A stretch of 64,000 nucleotides of DNA from Scatophagus argus (GCF_020382885.2 NC_058501.1:8122001-8186000), one strand, 5' to 3'. Counted from the stretch's first letter, positions 11,601 to 25,317 are shown. The notes: generated by a model not told the origin, from the letters alone. Made by a program: numbers and translations.

Positions 11601-13758
11601 TACAATTTGTCTTTTAAAAATACTGAAAAAGAAGCAAAGTATTTCACTACAACTGCTCAATGTTTCCCATCCATTCATAACTGCGTATCCTGTTCAGGGT
11701 CACGTGGTCATATAAGATAAATTGCACATTTGGATGAAAAACATACCCTACTCATCAATCAAACTACGCAGTGTGTTGGTATGATTGGACACTTTATGTC
11801 ATCTTAGTGCTACTTTTTTACTTCACCCAAAAACCAGAGTTTCAATTTGTGCTTCCTGTTTTGCATGCACGTGACTGTGAGTGTTTCGAAATGTACTGTG
11901 CACAGCATGTATGTGTCATTTAGTTCCTGTTTCTATTTTTCCAGCCACCCCTTTGAATGCTGGACCCTGGTGTGTGTGTGTGTACGTGTATGTGTGCACG
12001 TGTTCCTATACTTCACTACAAAGACAGCTGCCTATTCTCAGTGACATTTTTAATTCCTAAATTAGCAGCACTGGATTCCAGCGTGCAGCACATCCTTCAT
12101 GAGACACACACACAAACACAAAGGAGAGTGTTAGCTTAACTTGTTCCTCCCTTCACTTTACCAGTGCACCAAGGAATCTATCACTTTATGACCACTACTG
12201 TACATGGTGTTTCTATAGAAATGTGACTGGTAGAGCACATGACCTCAGATTGATTCTTGAAATACTAAAAAGTAGACTCCTATGTCTCTGCGACTGGTAA
12301 ATAGCTGAGCGATAACAGCTAACTGCTTCTGACCACAGATGAGTTTCGACAGATGTTACAGAAGTGCAGACTCCATTACTGTTTAACATGGAAAAATAAC
12401 CAAGATAATAAGGAGGAGGGTGGGGAATCAGTGGAGTCAGTTCACTCATGAAGAAAGGGAAAGAGAGGGAATAAGACAGGACACAAAGAGACAGACGGAG
12501 AGTAAGAGGGCGTGGAGCATACTAGAGCCATGACTCACACATGGTAACCACAAGACCAGCAGTGAGCGGCTAGCAACAGACAGCACGCTGCTCGCTCTGC
12601 ACTCATAATTTAGAAGGATGGAGCACTTTTCCCTCATTTCTTCTCACCTTCCATACATAAATCTACTTTATACATATTTACTATATGATATACTGTGCAA
12701 AGCATTTTAATAGCAGTGTGCCTCTGAGATGCTCACAGCTTTGTATTAAATTGTTCTAACATTGCTATGAGCTGTAAATAAACAAATCCGCACTGGCTGA
12801 CAGAACAGAAATGATTAGCTGTGTGTCTGCTGAGCTGTGGATAAAAGCTTTGCGGTTACACAGGGAAACGCACTGAAGGTCACAGTCACATCCCCAGTAT
12901 AAAATCAATGTCCTCTCGTTGAGGTTTCTAAATTTGTGTTTGCAAGCCACCAAAGTGATTTGAAGAAAGATGAGGAGTAAGTTTGTCTCGCCTTTCTCTC
13001 CTCAACCTCTGTCTACTGTTTTCCTCCCTCGCTCTTGTTTTTTCTTTTTTAAGAATCGTGGTCATGTGAGGAGACATGAGGACGGCGAGCTAAGTCTGTT
13101 TCACCCGAGAGAGGAAAGACAACTCTGTCTGTGTCCACCTCAGTTCACCCTCTCTCTCTCTCTCACTCTCACCCTTTAACCTCTGTAATCTCTCTGTGTG
13201 TTCATATGAGTAGCACTCAGGAGCATTTCAATCTGTCAAAGGCAACATACAGTAGATGTTCTGCAGTCTGACAAGCTGGTGAGGTGGATGTGTGACTCTA
13301 CTGCCAGTCTGACACTGCCAGTCAATTATACTACGCAGACAGTTTTCCTACTGAGACAACATCTGGGCCCTGACCTTATAAGGCTGTTTTGTCATTTAAA
13401 AATGTTGTCTATTTTTGTCACCAAGTACAGATCATGCTGCAGGGAAATACATCCATATTTGTTAGCCTTTTCAAACCATTTCCACAGTAAATCAGAAGAA
13501 TAAAGCAACCAACAATATATTTGGGAATATTGGTTGAGTATAAACAAATGTATGACCTGTTGTTTGTATACCTGTCAGTATACAAACCATGCAAAGAAAA
13601 AAAGCCTTTTTGCTTAATGTGCCAGATATAATCAATCCACATCATGTATTAGCAGTCAGAATTTTATTATGATGAGGACTTCTGCTGGTGTGATTTAGTT
13701 TTTTGGAGCCCCCATTTTCCTCAAGATGTCCTGTTCAGTCCACTTACTGATGTGTCGT

Positions 13759-13832
13759 CCCCCCCCCCCCCCCACACACACACACATACACACACATACA
13801 CACACACATACACATACACACACACATACACA
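13759..13832. repeat. Compound C15-(CA)n-(CACATA)n repeat
   Basis: A run of 15 C runs into a CA tract with CACATA interruptions up to 13832. Confidence 0.9.
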
Positions 13833-14345
13833 GAGGACACATCAGCTTGTTGCAAGAGGCCAAATTTTGTTGTGACATTAGCACTTGCTCCATAATTCTG
13901 CAGAGTAAAGTCTAAAACCTGATGTTAACCTTTGGCTTCTGGTTCAGCTACAGAAGCACACATGATAAGGTAAAAACAAACAAAACAACACAGCTGTTTA
14001 TGCGTATCCATTGTTTTAGCACTTTTCCAATCACCGTAATGTGCTCCATAAACATTGCAAAATGTTTTCATGTCGAAAGAATTAGTCAATGACGAATCAA
14101 TCCAAAAATGGTGGATGACAATTTGATAATCAATTAATTGTTACCACAAACAAGTTTTTTTTGTAACCAGCCGAAATGGTTAACTTGGTAAGTCCAACAA
14201 ATCATCAATAGTTTGCGGTCCTTTCTTCGGTTCAGTTGTACATTTCACACAGCAGAATTTGACATCTCCTATCTGTCCTTGTCCCAATCTGTCCTTGAGC
14301 CACATAGTAGCAAACTGATATCACCACTGCTCTTATCAACTGGTC

Positions 14346-14348
<3 letters not shown>

Positions 14349-14378
<30 letters not shown>
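14349..14378. repeat. (AC)15 microsatellite
   Basis: Fifteen uninterrupted AC units in the gene-free stretch between the two FXYD genes. Confidence 0.9.
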
Positions 14379-14379
<1 letters not shown>

Positions 14380-15116
14380 AGCTTACAGTATGTGTTCAGT
14401 GAAGCATTGCAATATTGAAAAAATCCCTAAGGGGGATGTCTTCACTGCTGCTGTGTGCTTCAGGAATAACAGGTCTCCAGCTTCTAATTTCTTTGAATAA
14501 CTTGTCCTGTGACTCTTTAATTATCCACTCTGCTATCCAGTGATGTTTTATTAATGGAAGAAGCTAAGGTCAAATGTAAACACAGACACATGTAGTCCTC
14601 TTTGAGCCTACAGTGCATTTTTCCAAAAACCAACTGACTGGAACACGCGCTGAGGTGCTGAAAGCGCGTGAAGGAAAACTATCACAGCCGGTACGCAAGT
14701 TGGCCCGTGGGCGCGTGCCCTACCATTTTCTGGTACTGGTGGGCTCGAGGACAAATGTCAGCCGGATGACATTATGAACTCATGACATATTGTATGTGGT
14801 ACTTTCACATATTAAAGAATGTTGGACTTTTTTCTAATAAAATAACATTATAGGACTAAAACATTAGATTTTTACCGGAGCATTTTTGAGTTTTTAAGTG
14901 AATTAGCCAGTTAATAAAAAACATTAAGTTTTACATCGCAAGCAAACCTGGTAAAAATGTCATTGTTTAACAGCAGTTAGCTACACTGTGCTTCAGTTGC
15001 CTAAAAATGTGTTCACATGGAAAAACTTGGACTCCATAAACAAATTTAACCAAATAAAAGGCCGCTTAAGGAGACAATCTTCTGTGAAATATAAGTTTCT
15101 TTTGTTCAACACTTAC

Positions 15117-15480
15117 CTCTGACACGTTGTATTTAGCAGCGACAAAAACGAGGAAATTTCTCACAAGCTGGCGAATCTCACTCACAACTGAAGAGTTTTT
15201 CCTACTCAATGCGCCAACACCCAACCGTCTTCACTGAGACACTCAACAAGTTGGCTTGGTTTTGGAAAAGGGGGCTGAGTTTAAGAGGATTCAGTGAATC
15301 CTGATCCCGGGTCGGTTTCTGCGGTCCCGGCTGGCGGCTGAAGAGCGGACGGTTAGAGAGGAGCGGGGCGTGGAAGCTGATCCAGAGTCAGGACATGGAG
15401 TCAAGAGGAGGAGGAGAGCATAAATGTTCGCTTGACGGGAACGACGATATCGAAATTTGTGAAGTTGAGGCTTCTTCGGT
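15117..15480 (-). promoter_or_regulatory. CpG-rich promoter and non-coding first exon, probably of the FXYD gene at 4.7-8.1 kb
   Basis: CpG density rises sharply here against AT-rich surroundings (for example CCCGGGTCGG near 15307 and GAGCGGGGCGTGG at 15360-15372). On the minus strand CAGAG|GTAAGT gives a strong donor with the exon ending at 15117. The next minus-strand gene in that direction has a UTR acceptor at 8079 and needs such an exon. The link is inferred from position and splice polarity. The start site is not resolved. Confidence 0.5.
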
Positions 15481-16226
15481 GGGTGGATTTAAGTTATGGG
15501 CTATTAGAGGTACAAAACAACGAAACGGCAGCATTGAAAAGGCAGAGTAATAATGTAACATAATGTACAACAACAATTATAAATGTAGTAAGATAACGGA
15601 AACTCTAGAAGTTCAATAACTGCACTTTCTAATAAAAGTTAAGGACATTAAAAGTCATATAGCTGTGAATAAAGCACTGAAATATTAAAATTTGATTTAG
15701 CATAATGACATTTATTTTGATTTTGAATGCGTACACCAAAACACAACAGCTGTTTTCTAATCTTTACAATATTGAGATGGTTGACCACATTGATAGAATA
15801 ATCTAATAACGCACCACTCCAGCAACTATACACAGCACTATAGTAATGACCAAAGTAAGCAACATATAAGAGACAGACTACACAGTATATTGTGAAGGTT
15901 AAACGTTACAGGGAGAAACATCTTTGTTAATATAAATGAATATAAAGGACATCTTGACAGACTCAGATACATTTTGAAAATAAGAAAACTTGAAGGGGGC
16001 TTATTTTATTTCATGTTAATCATGAAATGTGAATGTATGAGGCTGTTTTCACAGCTTCACTTTTTTTTTTTTTTTTTTGAATGAATGGAATCTTTTTCCA
16101 CCTGGTCTGTGCAGGTATAATCACCTGAGCTGGTGTGTTTCCATCAACCCCCCCTCCATGCACCCAGTCTCTCCACCCATTTGCATGCCTGCTCTTCTAC
16201 TGGTCGAAACTGGTTTGTCAGGCATA
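15481..16226. other. Spacer between the two FXYD genes
   Basis: AT-rich sequence with T18 at 16061-16078. The right end should hold the 3' UTR of the second FXYD gene. No coding exon was seen. Confidence 0.5.
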
Positions 16227-17769
16227 TTAGATTTCACTGCTGTTATCTTCTGCTTTTCTGCGAGGTACGAGAGGAGAGGCAGTTGGTGAGGAAAAACGGA
16301 GAGACAATAAAAGAAGACAATAAGAAGTGTGGTGTGTGTGTGTGGGGGGGGGGGGGTGCAAGTTGCATGTTAAAATTCAGGCATAAATACACACACACAC
16401 ATTACACAAGAGAAATAAGAGAAAAACATACTTGTTCTTCCTGGAGCACCTGTTATCTGCAAAAGCAAAGCAGGATGTGTTACTGAGGTTACACACATTT
16501 CAGTACACTAACGTCTTCTATTTGAAACTCAATTCTCTCCACAGGTTTAGCACGCTGACTCATTTATCTGTGTGCTTTCAGCACTTACAAAGTATAACGC
16601 CAATTCCTCCAGCCACCAACAAGGAGGCACAGATCAGGCCTCCAATCCGTAGCCTGTCATAGTCTGTCAGACAGAAGTGATAGAAGTTAAGAGGATCCTG
16701 GTGCACCTGACCGAGAAAAAAATTCAGCTCCAAAGCCAACATCAGTATTTTTGAAAGAATATTTTGCACAGCAGATTTTTTTTTTATGTAATGTCTTTTA
16801 ATAATTCCATTTGTGGTCATTGCTTTTGTCATCAAGCATATGGATGTTGCAATAACTGAATACATGATACTCTGATAATCTTTTTATAGTCTGTACAAAT
16901 GGGGGAGATAATAAAGCGTGTGTAGTAGACTATAAGAATTAGGAGATAAGAACGTCTGTACTTACTGTAAACAAATGGATCTGCAGACCAAACACAAGAA
17001 GAGGAGGAGGAGAGTGGAAAAGAGAAATTAGTGTCAAATTTCAAACATTTACACATCATGATAGTGGACTCACTTCAACTTGCTCATTCTGATAAAATGG
17101 ATGATGAAATGAGTTGGAAATGAGCAGAGTTTTTGTGTTTCAGTCTAAACTTTAATGGCCTTCATTTCACACTGCAAACTTATTCAGCAATGCAGAAAAA
17201 CAATTATTGTTTAAGGAAGTGGGTTCATCAGGCCCATTGTTAGGGAGGCAAGAGGACATAGTGTGCTTGATTTCCCCCTTCTCAACAAACCAGTCTCAGA
17301 ACACGATTGGGTGAGAGTGGAGTTTTGGTCTTACTTGCTTCAGTTCCCATGAAAAGGCTGAAGAGCACTGCAAGAAAGTCAGACAAATAAAAGGTTATTT
17401 GGTCATGTGAGAGTTGCCTTTCATGCATACAGTCAGTGCTCTGCTATGGTAAGGTCTCACCATGCATGAATAAAAATAGATTTTTTTCTTTAAAAACAAG
17501 TTCAGTGTTCATAGGGTCAAGAAGTGAACTCAGAAATTCTCTTGGAAACAAAACATCTGGTATATTTTGTCAACTGCTGCCAGTTTGAGGGTGAGTATGA
17601 TCTGGAAAGTTTTGTAGGCACTGTAATCTGCTTTAAAGCAAACTTGTCTCCTGATTAAACTCTGTTTTTGCAAGACACCAACTGTATGAAATGATGTATT
17701 TTGCACATGTGCAAACTGTCTGTTTTTTTCTTTACCTGCGAGAACAGCCACAACAGTGATATGTCCCAT
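16227..17769 (-). CDS. Second FXYD-domain protein, 70 residues, with variant signature FVYN
   Basis: Six coding exons (minus): 17736-17769, 17335-17367, 16966-16980, 16589-16663, 16432-16456, 16227-16257 (213 nt, all in frame). Exon sizes 34, 33 and 75 equal those of the first FXYD gene, which confirms the model and shows common descent. Residues 1-22 form a signal peptide (MGHITVVAVLAV...). The mature end is very short: ANPFVYNYDRLRIGG. A membrane helix and the tail YNRCSRKNKKAEDNSSEI follow. The signature is F-V-Y-N: the usually invariant Asp becomes Asn, formed across a splice junction (A|AC). The 15-nt exon 3 is a microexon, so an overlooked small exon could lengthen the ectodomain. An acceptor at 17781 implies an upstream UTR exon that I did not locate. 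Function by family: Na,K-ATPase modulation, likely in an epithelium. Confidence 0.85.
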
Positions 17770-20204
17770 CTTCAGCAGATCTAAGAGTCAGATAGAACGA
17801 GAGGTGCATGAAGACAGAGGAGACAGAACAGGGTTGCATGAGAGAATGAAGTGAGGGTCTAGAATTTTCCCCACATTTTCTTCTTGTTTCTCACACACAT
17901 GCACATGAGCAACAAAGCACACACTTGTCCCTCTCCCCAGGAAGAACGTCCTTGGTGTGTGAGAGGTCAGTGTCTCGTCAGCAGGGATGCATTCTGGGTG
18001 TTTGGAGAGTAAACAGCGGATCATTTTTTGTCTTGGGACAGAACCCAGCAGGTTTCCTGACAACTTTCCTCCAGTCTCCACTCAGACTTCCCAAACTTGC
18101 CAAACACTATCATGTTCTTTCTAGCACCTAACGATATTTTCCCAATCCGTGATTTTCTTTCCCTGATTGTCAACTTCATATGAGCATCTGAATTTTTTGC
18201 CGATTTTATGAAGTTCATGTCTTTTGAGGAAATATACAGCTTTTCAGATGTTACTGAGTTTTTTAATACGCATTTCAAAATAGAAATGCATGTCCAGTAT
18301 TATTGTTAAGTTGTCGAATGCATGGTCATCACAGATCAGCCAGCAGTCGGTTCTTTAAACCTTTTTAAAAGCATTTAGCTCACTATAATATTCAGATCAC
18401 TTACTGTAATGGCCTTCTTGTGCTAGTGACTAGTGCCATGAGTAAAAATATGTTTTGTTGGATATTTAAAATGCACACACAAGTGTATTTGAAAACTAGG
18501 CATGCACATGGACTTTTCATCGACCTCACTGTAACCTCTAACTGGCCTTGGACACCACAGGACCACCATGATGGTTAGAGTCACTGCATTTTATGAATTC
18601 ACTCCTTTTGTTCTCTTTTGCTCTGGATCCCATTGACTCAGTTTAGTTTTCCATTAACAGGTCATTTTTTAACACTACCGCCTGCATGTAACGTCTTGCA
18701 GAGATACACAGTTTGCACCAGTTTTTCAAGAAAGGGACATCAAGTGAAAACAAAGATAACACATAAACTCATCTTCATCATGCAGTTTTTGTTCACTTAT
18801 CTTCAATCTTGACCACTATCCTCCGTCAAAAAGTGTCATTGCAGCTATCAGATAGCATGACATTAGTCAAGGTCAAACTGAGAACATGTCTTATCTTTAA
18901 AGTCTCATGTCTTAAAATGTGTCTTGCTTGTCAGTTGGCACAGCAGACAACAGACTTTTTCTGCTCGGGTTCAAAGTGATTTTGTAAAAGGATGAGGCTT
19001 TCCCCGCTCTGATGTGGACGTTACAGCTCAGTGTCCTTCACATCAGGACGATGCTCTGTCAACATGCACTGCTTTTCACTCCTTTGTTAAAGAATCACTG
19101 CAGTGCTGGGCTTCTTAAATGTTCTTAAACTTCAATCCAATTTTGCATCACACATCATCATACAGGATTATACATGGATTATAAAATATAGACAGAAGCC
19201 CCTATATACATGAAACAACATAAAATTCACTATTAGGCACATTTGCAATACAGTTTGTTTATATTTCTCTTCAAATCTCCAATTTTAAATCTCATCTTGC
19301 AGAAAATTGGTCAAATTTCCCTCCACCCGACCACACATATCCATTCGGTGTTTGATACTGCAAAACATTCTTCTCTCATATTAAAGCCTCCAGCATAAGT
19401 AGTACACATGAATAACAGCCCTGACAAGTAACATGTTCACAGAAAGGTGACCTTGACTCCCGATTTCCATGCTGTCTTGCTCCACCATACAGTACCTGTG
19501 CTTACCTGTGCTGACGGTTCAGGAGCAGAGGAGTGTGTGCGAATGTTCCAAGACACTGCCTGGTCAAAAGTGTGTATTTTCTATTTTACTTGAAAAAGTA
19601 ACACTTGCTCCTCCTCTTTGTTTGGGATATAAACATCAGTGTGTGCACGTCTCCACTGTTAATGTGTGATGGTTAGCGGTGACGTGTTTACGTATGTACA
19701 GGAGAGCAGTGACTGTGTTATTTCATAAACATCAACCTGTGCGTCTGGGCGTGGCGGTTTGAAAATTATTTGTAATTTTTAATTTCATATATTTAATACA
19801 CTGCACACTTACTGTACTCTCATTTTTATACTAACACAGATATTCAAATGTTCATATAAATACTAATAAGTAGTACATTAGCATATTAAGTAAAAGTCTG
19901 CTTTACACTGCTTATGATCATGTGACTCACCAGTGATAATCACTGAAGCGTTCACACTGTAAACTTTAAGTAAAATATCAAAGTAGCAAAATCAGAGGAA
20001 ATATCAGTCATGGAAAATATGAAGAAAAAAGACAACTATTAGATGAATCAGATCATCTCAACCTTACAGATACAGCAAAACAAACTTCAGTGAAGTGAAC
20101 AGCTGGTGGTGTTATTCAATATGACTTCCATGAGACAAGCTGAAACATTTATTTACAGGGTGAATAATAGGAAAGGTGAACTTATATATAACCCCTGTTT
20201 AATT

Positions 20205-20530
20205 TTATTCCGTTCAATTTTCATTTTTTTTATTTATATAACAAATACAATCAAAATTGTCTCTAGATGCTTTACAGCAACCCAGAGCCTGAACCCCTGA
20301 GCAAGCAGACAGCAGCAAGTAAAAACTCCCTTTTTCACAGGAAGAAACCTTGAGCAGGACCCGGCTCACAAGGAAGAACTATCCTAAGCTAAGACAGGGG
20401 AGATATGATCCCTTTTGCTGATTCCTGTCAAAACTCTAGCTGCTGTGTTCTGGATCAGCTGCAGGCTACCAATAGAGTAATTTGGACATCCTGATAATAA
20501 TGAGCTGCAGTAGTACAGTAACAAGTAACA
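20205..20530. mobile_element. Interspersed teleost repeat, non-coding
   Basis: Begins TTCAATTTTCATTTTTTTTA and continues through 'ATGCTTTACAGCAACCCAGAG', 'CCTGAACCCCTGAGCAAGCA' and 'GGAAGAAACCTTGAGCAGGA'. I recognise these from memory as a very common fish repeat, but the superfamily is uncertain. The last part (CTGCTGTGTTCTGGATCAGC) has the same flavour. Ends are approximate and no target duplication was found. Confidence 0.6.
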
Positions 20531-20719
20531 AAATGTATTATTATTTCATATGTTTGTATTATTTACATTGTTTTTTCAGAATTATTGTGATTGAAATTTG
20601 CTTTACATTTGTATAAATAGATTTTATTAATATGAACCCCCTTGTAAAGGAAATCTATGAAATATTTTGGATGTAAAGGGGATGTGGGAAATAAATAATC
20701 TGTGTCAAGAGGGGAGGAC

Positions 20720-20722
<3 letters not shown>

Positions 20723-20773
<51 letters not shown>

Positions 20774-20777
20774 TGTG
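20723..20777. repeat. (CT)n(GT)n compound microsatellite
   Basis: About 17 CT units run directly into about 10 GT units. Confidence 0.9.
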
Positions 20778-22214
20778 CATGCGTGTTTTGTGTTCTTCAT
20801 TGTTGTAGCTCTACTCTCTGTGGCTCTGCCAGGTATCCCAGGTGTCTCCCAGTGCTCCCCTGTCAGTGCAACAGATTGTATTATGTTGATCTTATGGTTA
20901 ACTGTTATTTTCCTATTCTACTAAACTACAGCAAGGGGGAAGGATTTTTCTTGACTGTCAGGACTGATTCACACTCACAACCATGCATGAAAGGAGTCTT
21001 TTTAAATGGGAAGTTGCTGCTTGTTTGTTCTCAGTACGGTTTTTCCCACATATATACATGTCTGCACAAATATGTGAGTAGATGCATGTGCCACAGTGAT
21101 GTGCATGTGCAGCTGTTACTATTTATACCTCTTCCTGTCACACATTGAAAAAGCTGTGGCATGCATCAGCCTCTTGACGAATGATAATACTGTGAGCACA
21201 CACACATACACAAGATATACTGCAGATCAAGGTTTGTATGTGTATGTGTGTGTGTGTTTGTGTGTGTGTGTAAGTGATAATACAACAATTTGACAACTGA
21301 GAGAGGGGCATCTAGCGATGACAAGGCTGAGAGAGAGTGAGAAAAGAAAGTTTATGGACTTACTCACTCCCACTTAATTATTCACTAACTTCTCTCAGTT
21401 TTATGGCATTAGTCTTCACACAAAATCCAATTATTATGATGAATATCTAAATGCCTATCTAAATGACCTTTGATTGATTTTGAATGTGTCTATGGATACA
21501 CTGCTCTTTGTGTTGTTCGTGTTCTCTTTGTGCCCACTGAGGCCACGTAGGCCGACATTACAGAGAGGAAAGCAGGAAAGCAGGTATGCAAGAATGTGAA
21601 CAGGTGAGCGTCACACAGTGCCCCCCCCCCCCAAAGTGTAATATAACGATGAAAATTACAATATTATTTTCCTCCCCACTACAGAGCACTATCTGTTCAA
21701 CATGTAAAATTGAGATTAAAGCCTGTTTAAAATGTAACAATTATATTAGCTTTGTAATGAAAACAGCTCACATTTTTTTTACAGCAGGATGACAGATCAC
21801 TGCCAAAAGCTAGTTTAGACTTGTAGAGGAAAAGTCTCAGGAAACAAAGATCTGACTAAACAGGTTTTGAAAGAAGAGAGTCTATATGGTTCTACCTCAA
21901 ATAGGTCAATGCTTCACAACATAAAAGGAGACCTCCGATGTTCCTCTAGTTTTGTCTCATTAGTTGCCCATGAATGTGGGAACCATTAGAGGTTAGTTGT
22001 AGGTCAGTTAAAAGGACTCTAAAAGCTGTGAAGTCCATTATGGGCTCGACTCCTAATTTGACTCGAGGTGATCAGCTTGTTACTATTTAACTTGAAATGT
22101 AGTAGTTTAACCTGGAATTCTTCAGGTATTTATAGGTGTAACAAGGTAAAATGCTTCATTATCAGTTTAAGGTCATCTTGAGAACACACACAGAACAATG
22201 TAGGTTATCAGTGG

Positions 22215-22216
<2 letters not shown>

Positions 22217-22245
<29 letters not shown>
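22217..22245. repeat. (AC)14 microsatellite
   Basis: An uninterrupted AC run followed by ATACGCACAC. Confidence 0.9.
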
Positions 22246-22248
<3 letters not shown>

Positions 22249-22713
22249 GCACACATGGCAGCTCATGTGTCTCTGTTATGGTGGTATTCAGTGTGTTTGT
22301 CCATAAACAGCAAAACTAAAGGTCTAAGAACAGGTTAGCTTACAGAGCAGGGAGAGAGATCCAGTCGCTCACAAAAAATATATGGAACCAAAAAAAAATT
22401 ATTTAAAAACTCAACATAGATCTTTTCCCCTGACGATAGCTAAAGAGATGATCATTGAGACAACAGCAAACATCACTTGCCATAAATACAACACATTTAT
22501 TTGATTCTTTGCCATGCAAACATGTAGCCAATTGCAGTGTGTGCTGATCATTGTTAGACTAGTGGAGAATATGTGAAGAGAACAGGCTCCAGAATATGAA
22601 TCCTATCATGGAGCGAACCGAGGTGTAGCTGAACAGCTGAGTCAACACGTTGCTCCATACTGCCTCTGTTGTATCAACTAAAGGACGAGGCAGAATCCTC
22701 TCCTGCTGACCAC

Positions 22714-22715
<2 letters not shown>

Positions 22716-22753
<38 letters not shown>
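22716..22753. repeat. (TG)19 microsatellite
   Basis: An uninterrupted TG run ending in GCGTGTC. Confidence 0.9.
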
Positions 22754-22758
<5 letters not shown>

Positions 22759-24679
22759 CTTGTTGGCTGTCCATGCGGCTCTCTCAGGTGTCACAACACC
22801 CAGTTAGGAGAATGAAGACCACACTCAAAAGCAGTCAAAAACCAGCTTGTATTAGAGCTCAGTTAATCGAATTTTAATGTAGATATTGTGCATTTGCATT
22901 TAGAGGAAAGGCTGCCAAGTGATACGATAAGCACGCACAAAAACAGGCACTTTTTTCAGAGAACAATGAAAAGTTCTGAACATGTTGTCATGGTTGCTGA
23001 CTCATACAGTTACCGAAGTCTATCTGTAAGTGGTGTTGGAAATTTAGCTAGAATGTAAGCGTTTGTATTGTTCCTTGGAAACAGTTTCCTGTCTTCTGTG
23101 CTGCTGGCAGCGTATATTTGATCATGTTCTGTGTACTTACATATGTCTTTCAATGCTGTATAGATGTTGTTAAGTTGACAAAGATTAGTCTGTTTGCAAG
23201 GGTGTGTTGGGGGGCCACTGTAAGACAAAGAAATTTCTTCTGACACATAGAAACACTTATATTTGGTAGCCACTCCTGCTGTTTTGTTACTTTGGGGCAT
23301 ATACCACCAATAAAATAACAGAACGTAGAAGGACAGCAGCACCAAAAGACTGTGGAGGTCTTTCTATTGACAGACAAAAAGTATAAGGAGTTCACCACCA
23401 GGGGGAAGCAAAATGCCTCACCAAAGCTGTGTTCATTTCACACAATGTTGCATATTGCAGAAATTGCAGCAAGCCCACTTAATAACTAACCAAATTAACA
23501 AACCAAGTTGTTTTCATGAAAGCCTGTAGAGTAACAGCACCGCATCAACATCATCAGGCAGCAGCACCATGTGGGTGATAATGCAAAGGACATGCTGGCT
23601 CTAAAAATGACAGGATACAGAAGTAAACTTTCAAGTGCTGAATTAAAAAGCAGTTTACCAGACCATATCTAACATGACAACTGGCAGACAACAACCTTTC
23701 AGAACCAGCTGGATGCTGGGTTTGAGTGTGAGGAAAGGACAGCTGGTGCAGTGTGACAGTGTTTCTAACATGGCAGTGTCTTAAAAGAATCTGCTAAGAG
23801 CACTGCATCTCAAAATGTAGTGCATGGGTGAATGAGTGCAGAAAAAAGACAGTAAAGGCTCATTTAGGGAGCCGCTTTTGTTAAATTTCCATGTACCTGA
23901 GGTCAACATAAACATGAAAAAGATTGAAGCTGGCGACATGATGATGTAATGATGAAGGTGCATTTTGCATTTTTTCCTCTCTTGTGACATGCAGTCATCT
24001 GGGATTGGAGTGATTCAAAGGCACACCCACATAACTTTCATTTGTTCATGGGCCTCACAGCGACATCAAGTGGATTTTGCTTGAAAGACTCATAGGCAGG
24101 AAGAAAATTAGATCCAACATAAAACAAGAGTCTGCAAGGGAAGTGTAATCATTGTAATCATACAATCAAAAGCCAACTGAATACATAAACAGCAAACATC
24201 AACAACGGCATGAAAACAAATGTCTTTGGTAACTATAGAGCTACTGTACTTTGGCTTTATGCAAAGACAATGACTGCGTAAAGACATCAAAAGCATCTGG
24301 ACAATTTATTTCAATACTTCGCATGACAACATTATGTCAGCAAACCCACTTCACTGCCTAAATCCTCAAATAATGGATGGACATTTTCCTTTTTACTGTT
24401 TTAAATGAATAATTTGACAAAAACATGTTCTGATAGAAACATAAATTAGGAGTATTTTGTAGTTTGTTGGTTTATTGTATGCTGTAAAACAAATGTGCCA
24501 ACACAGAAGTCAACACTTTAGTCAACTCTATTCCTCATTTTACTGCTGTGAGTCTGCAGGCGATCTTTTTGTGGCCTGTTACTCAGCACTTTCATAACAC
24601 CATAACAGTGACTACTTACGCCTCCAGAAACACTTACATTGTTAATTGTTTACTACATGTGGACAAGAAATTAATTTAA

Positions 24680-24847
24680 CATTTCTGAACCAACCCTTAC
24701 CTTAACCTAACCCTAACCTCAATGTAACATTAAAGCAAGTCCTCATTCTAATATTTAATGATTTACATTGTGGGGACTTGCATTTTGTCAGTAAGACGAG
24801 AATAAGCTGGGTCCTCACAGTGTGACTGTGTAAACAGGAATACACCT

Positions 24848-24889
<42 letters not shown>
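24680..24889. repeat. Repeat with telomere-like CCTAACCC units and (CA)n tail
   Basis: CCTTAACCTAACCCTAACCT near 24700 is followed by TTGTGGGGACTTGCATTTTG, GGTCCTCACAG and a (CA)18 tract (24853-24889). I recall this order from a common fish repeat. The two to three telomere-like units are too few to suggest an interstitial telomere. Confidence 0.55.
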
Positions 24890-24891
<2 letters not shown>

Positions 24892-25317
24892 GATTGTTTT
24901 AGCCACATTAGAGAAGACAATAGCAGATTTTGTATATCATATATATACCTTAAAGGCAGCACACACTGGCATATGACCCTGCACAAAGTGACCTGACTTA
25001 ATGATTTGTGTGTTTGCATAGTTTCAAATGCTCAACACCATATAATACACTGTAGGCTATGACTAATGTGTCTATGGTCCAATTACTGAGCCAAATAAGG
25101 AAGTGAGGATAGCAAGGGTGAGACCGGATTCTGACTCAAATATTTCAGACGTCGTCATCATCTCCAGCATTCAGTCCAGTTTCACTTCACTCAGACTGGT
25201 CAAAGGATTAAAGAGTTCATTTCTGTTTCCGTTCTGAGTCAGATGGAGAAGAGTGGAGCACAGTATTGGATATGTTCTGAGAAGCAACATCAGCAACACC
25301 TAGCTTTCTGTCTCCTT

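Larger units (their letters stand above)
8079..15116. other. Gene-free stretch, probably intron 1 of the 4.7-8.1 kb FXYD gene
   Basis: It is bounded by the minus-strand acceptor at 8079 and a minus-strand donor at 15116. It contains A/G-rich DNA near 9700-9850, T/C-rich DNA at 10750-11220 and scattered CA tracts. 14640-14770 is unusually CpG-rich and could be a second promoter. I found no coding exon; the longer open frames lie in purine- or pyrimidine-biased sequence. Confidence 0.45.
17781..25317. other. Long gene-free interval
   Basis: About 7.5 kb between the second FXYD gene and the single-Ig gene. The non-coding first exon of the FXYD gene must lie somewhere here, and the right end holds the single-Ig 3' UTR. 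I recognise repeats (listed separately), C12 at 21621-21632 and a TG tract near 21238-21271. No splice-flanked coding exon was found. Confidence 0.5.

Noticed and set aside
16121-16257. Longer FXYD tail ending at a TGA at 16121
   Set aside because: An apparent frame to that stop came from a one-base slip; the correct phase from exon 5 reaches TAA at 16227-16229.
24690-24720. Interstitial telomere repeat
   Set aside because: Only two to three imperfect CCTAAC units, embedded in a known type of fish repeat.
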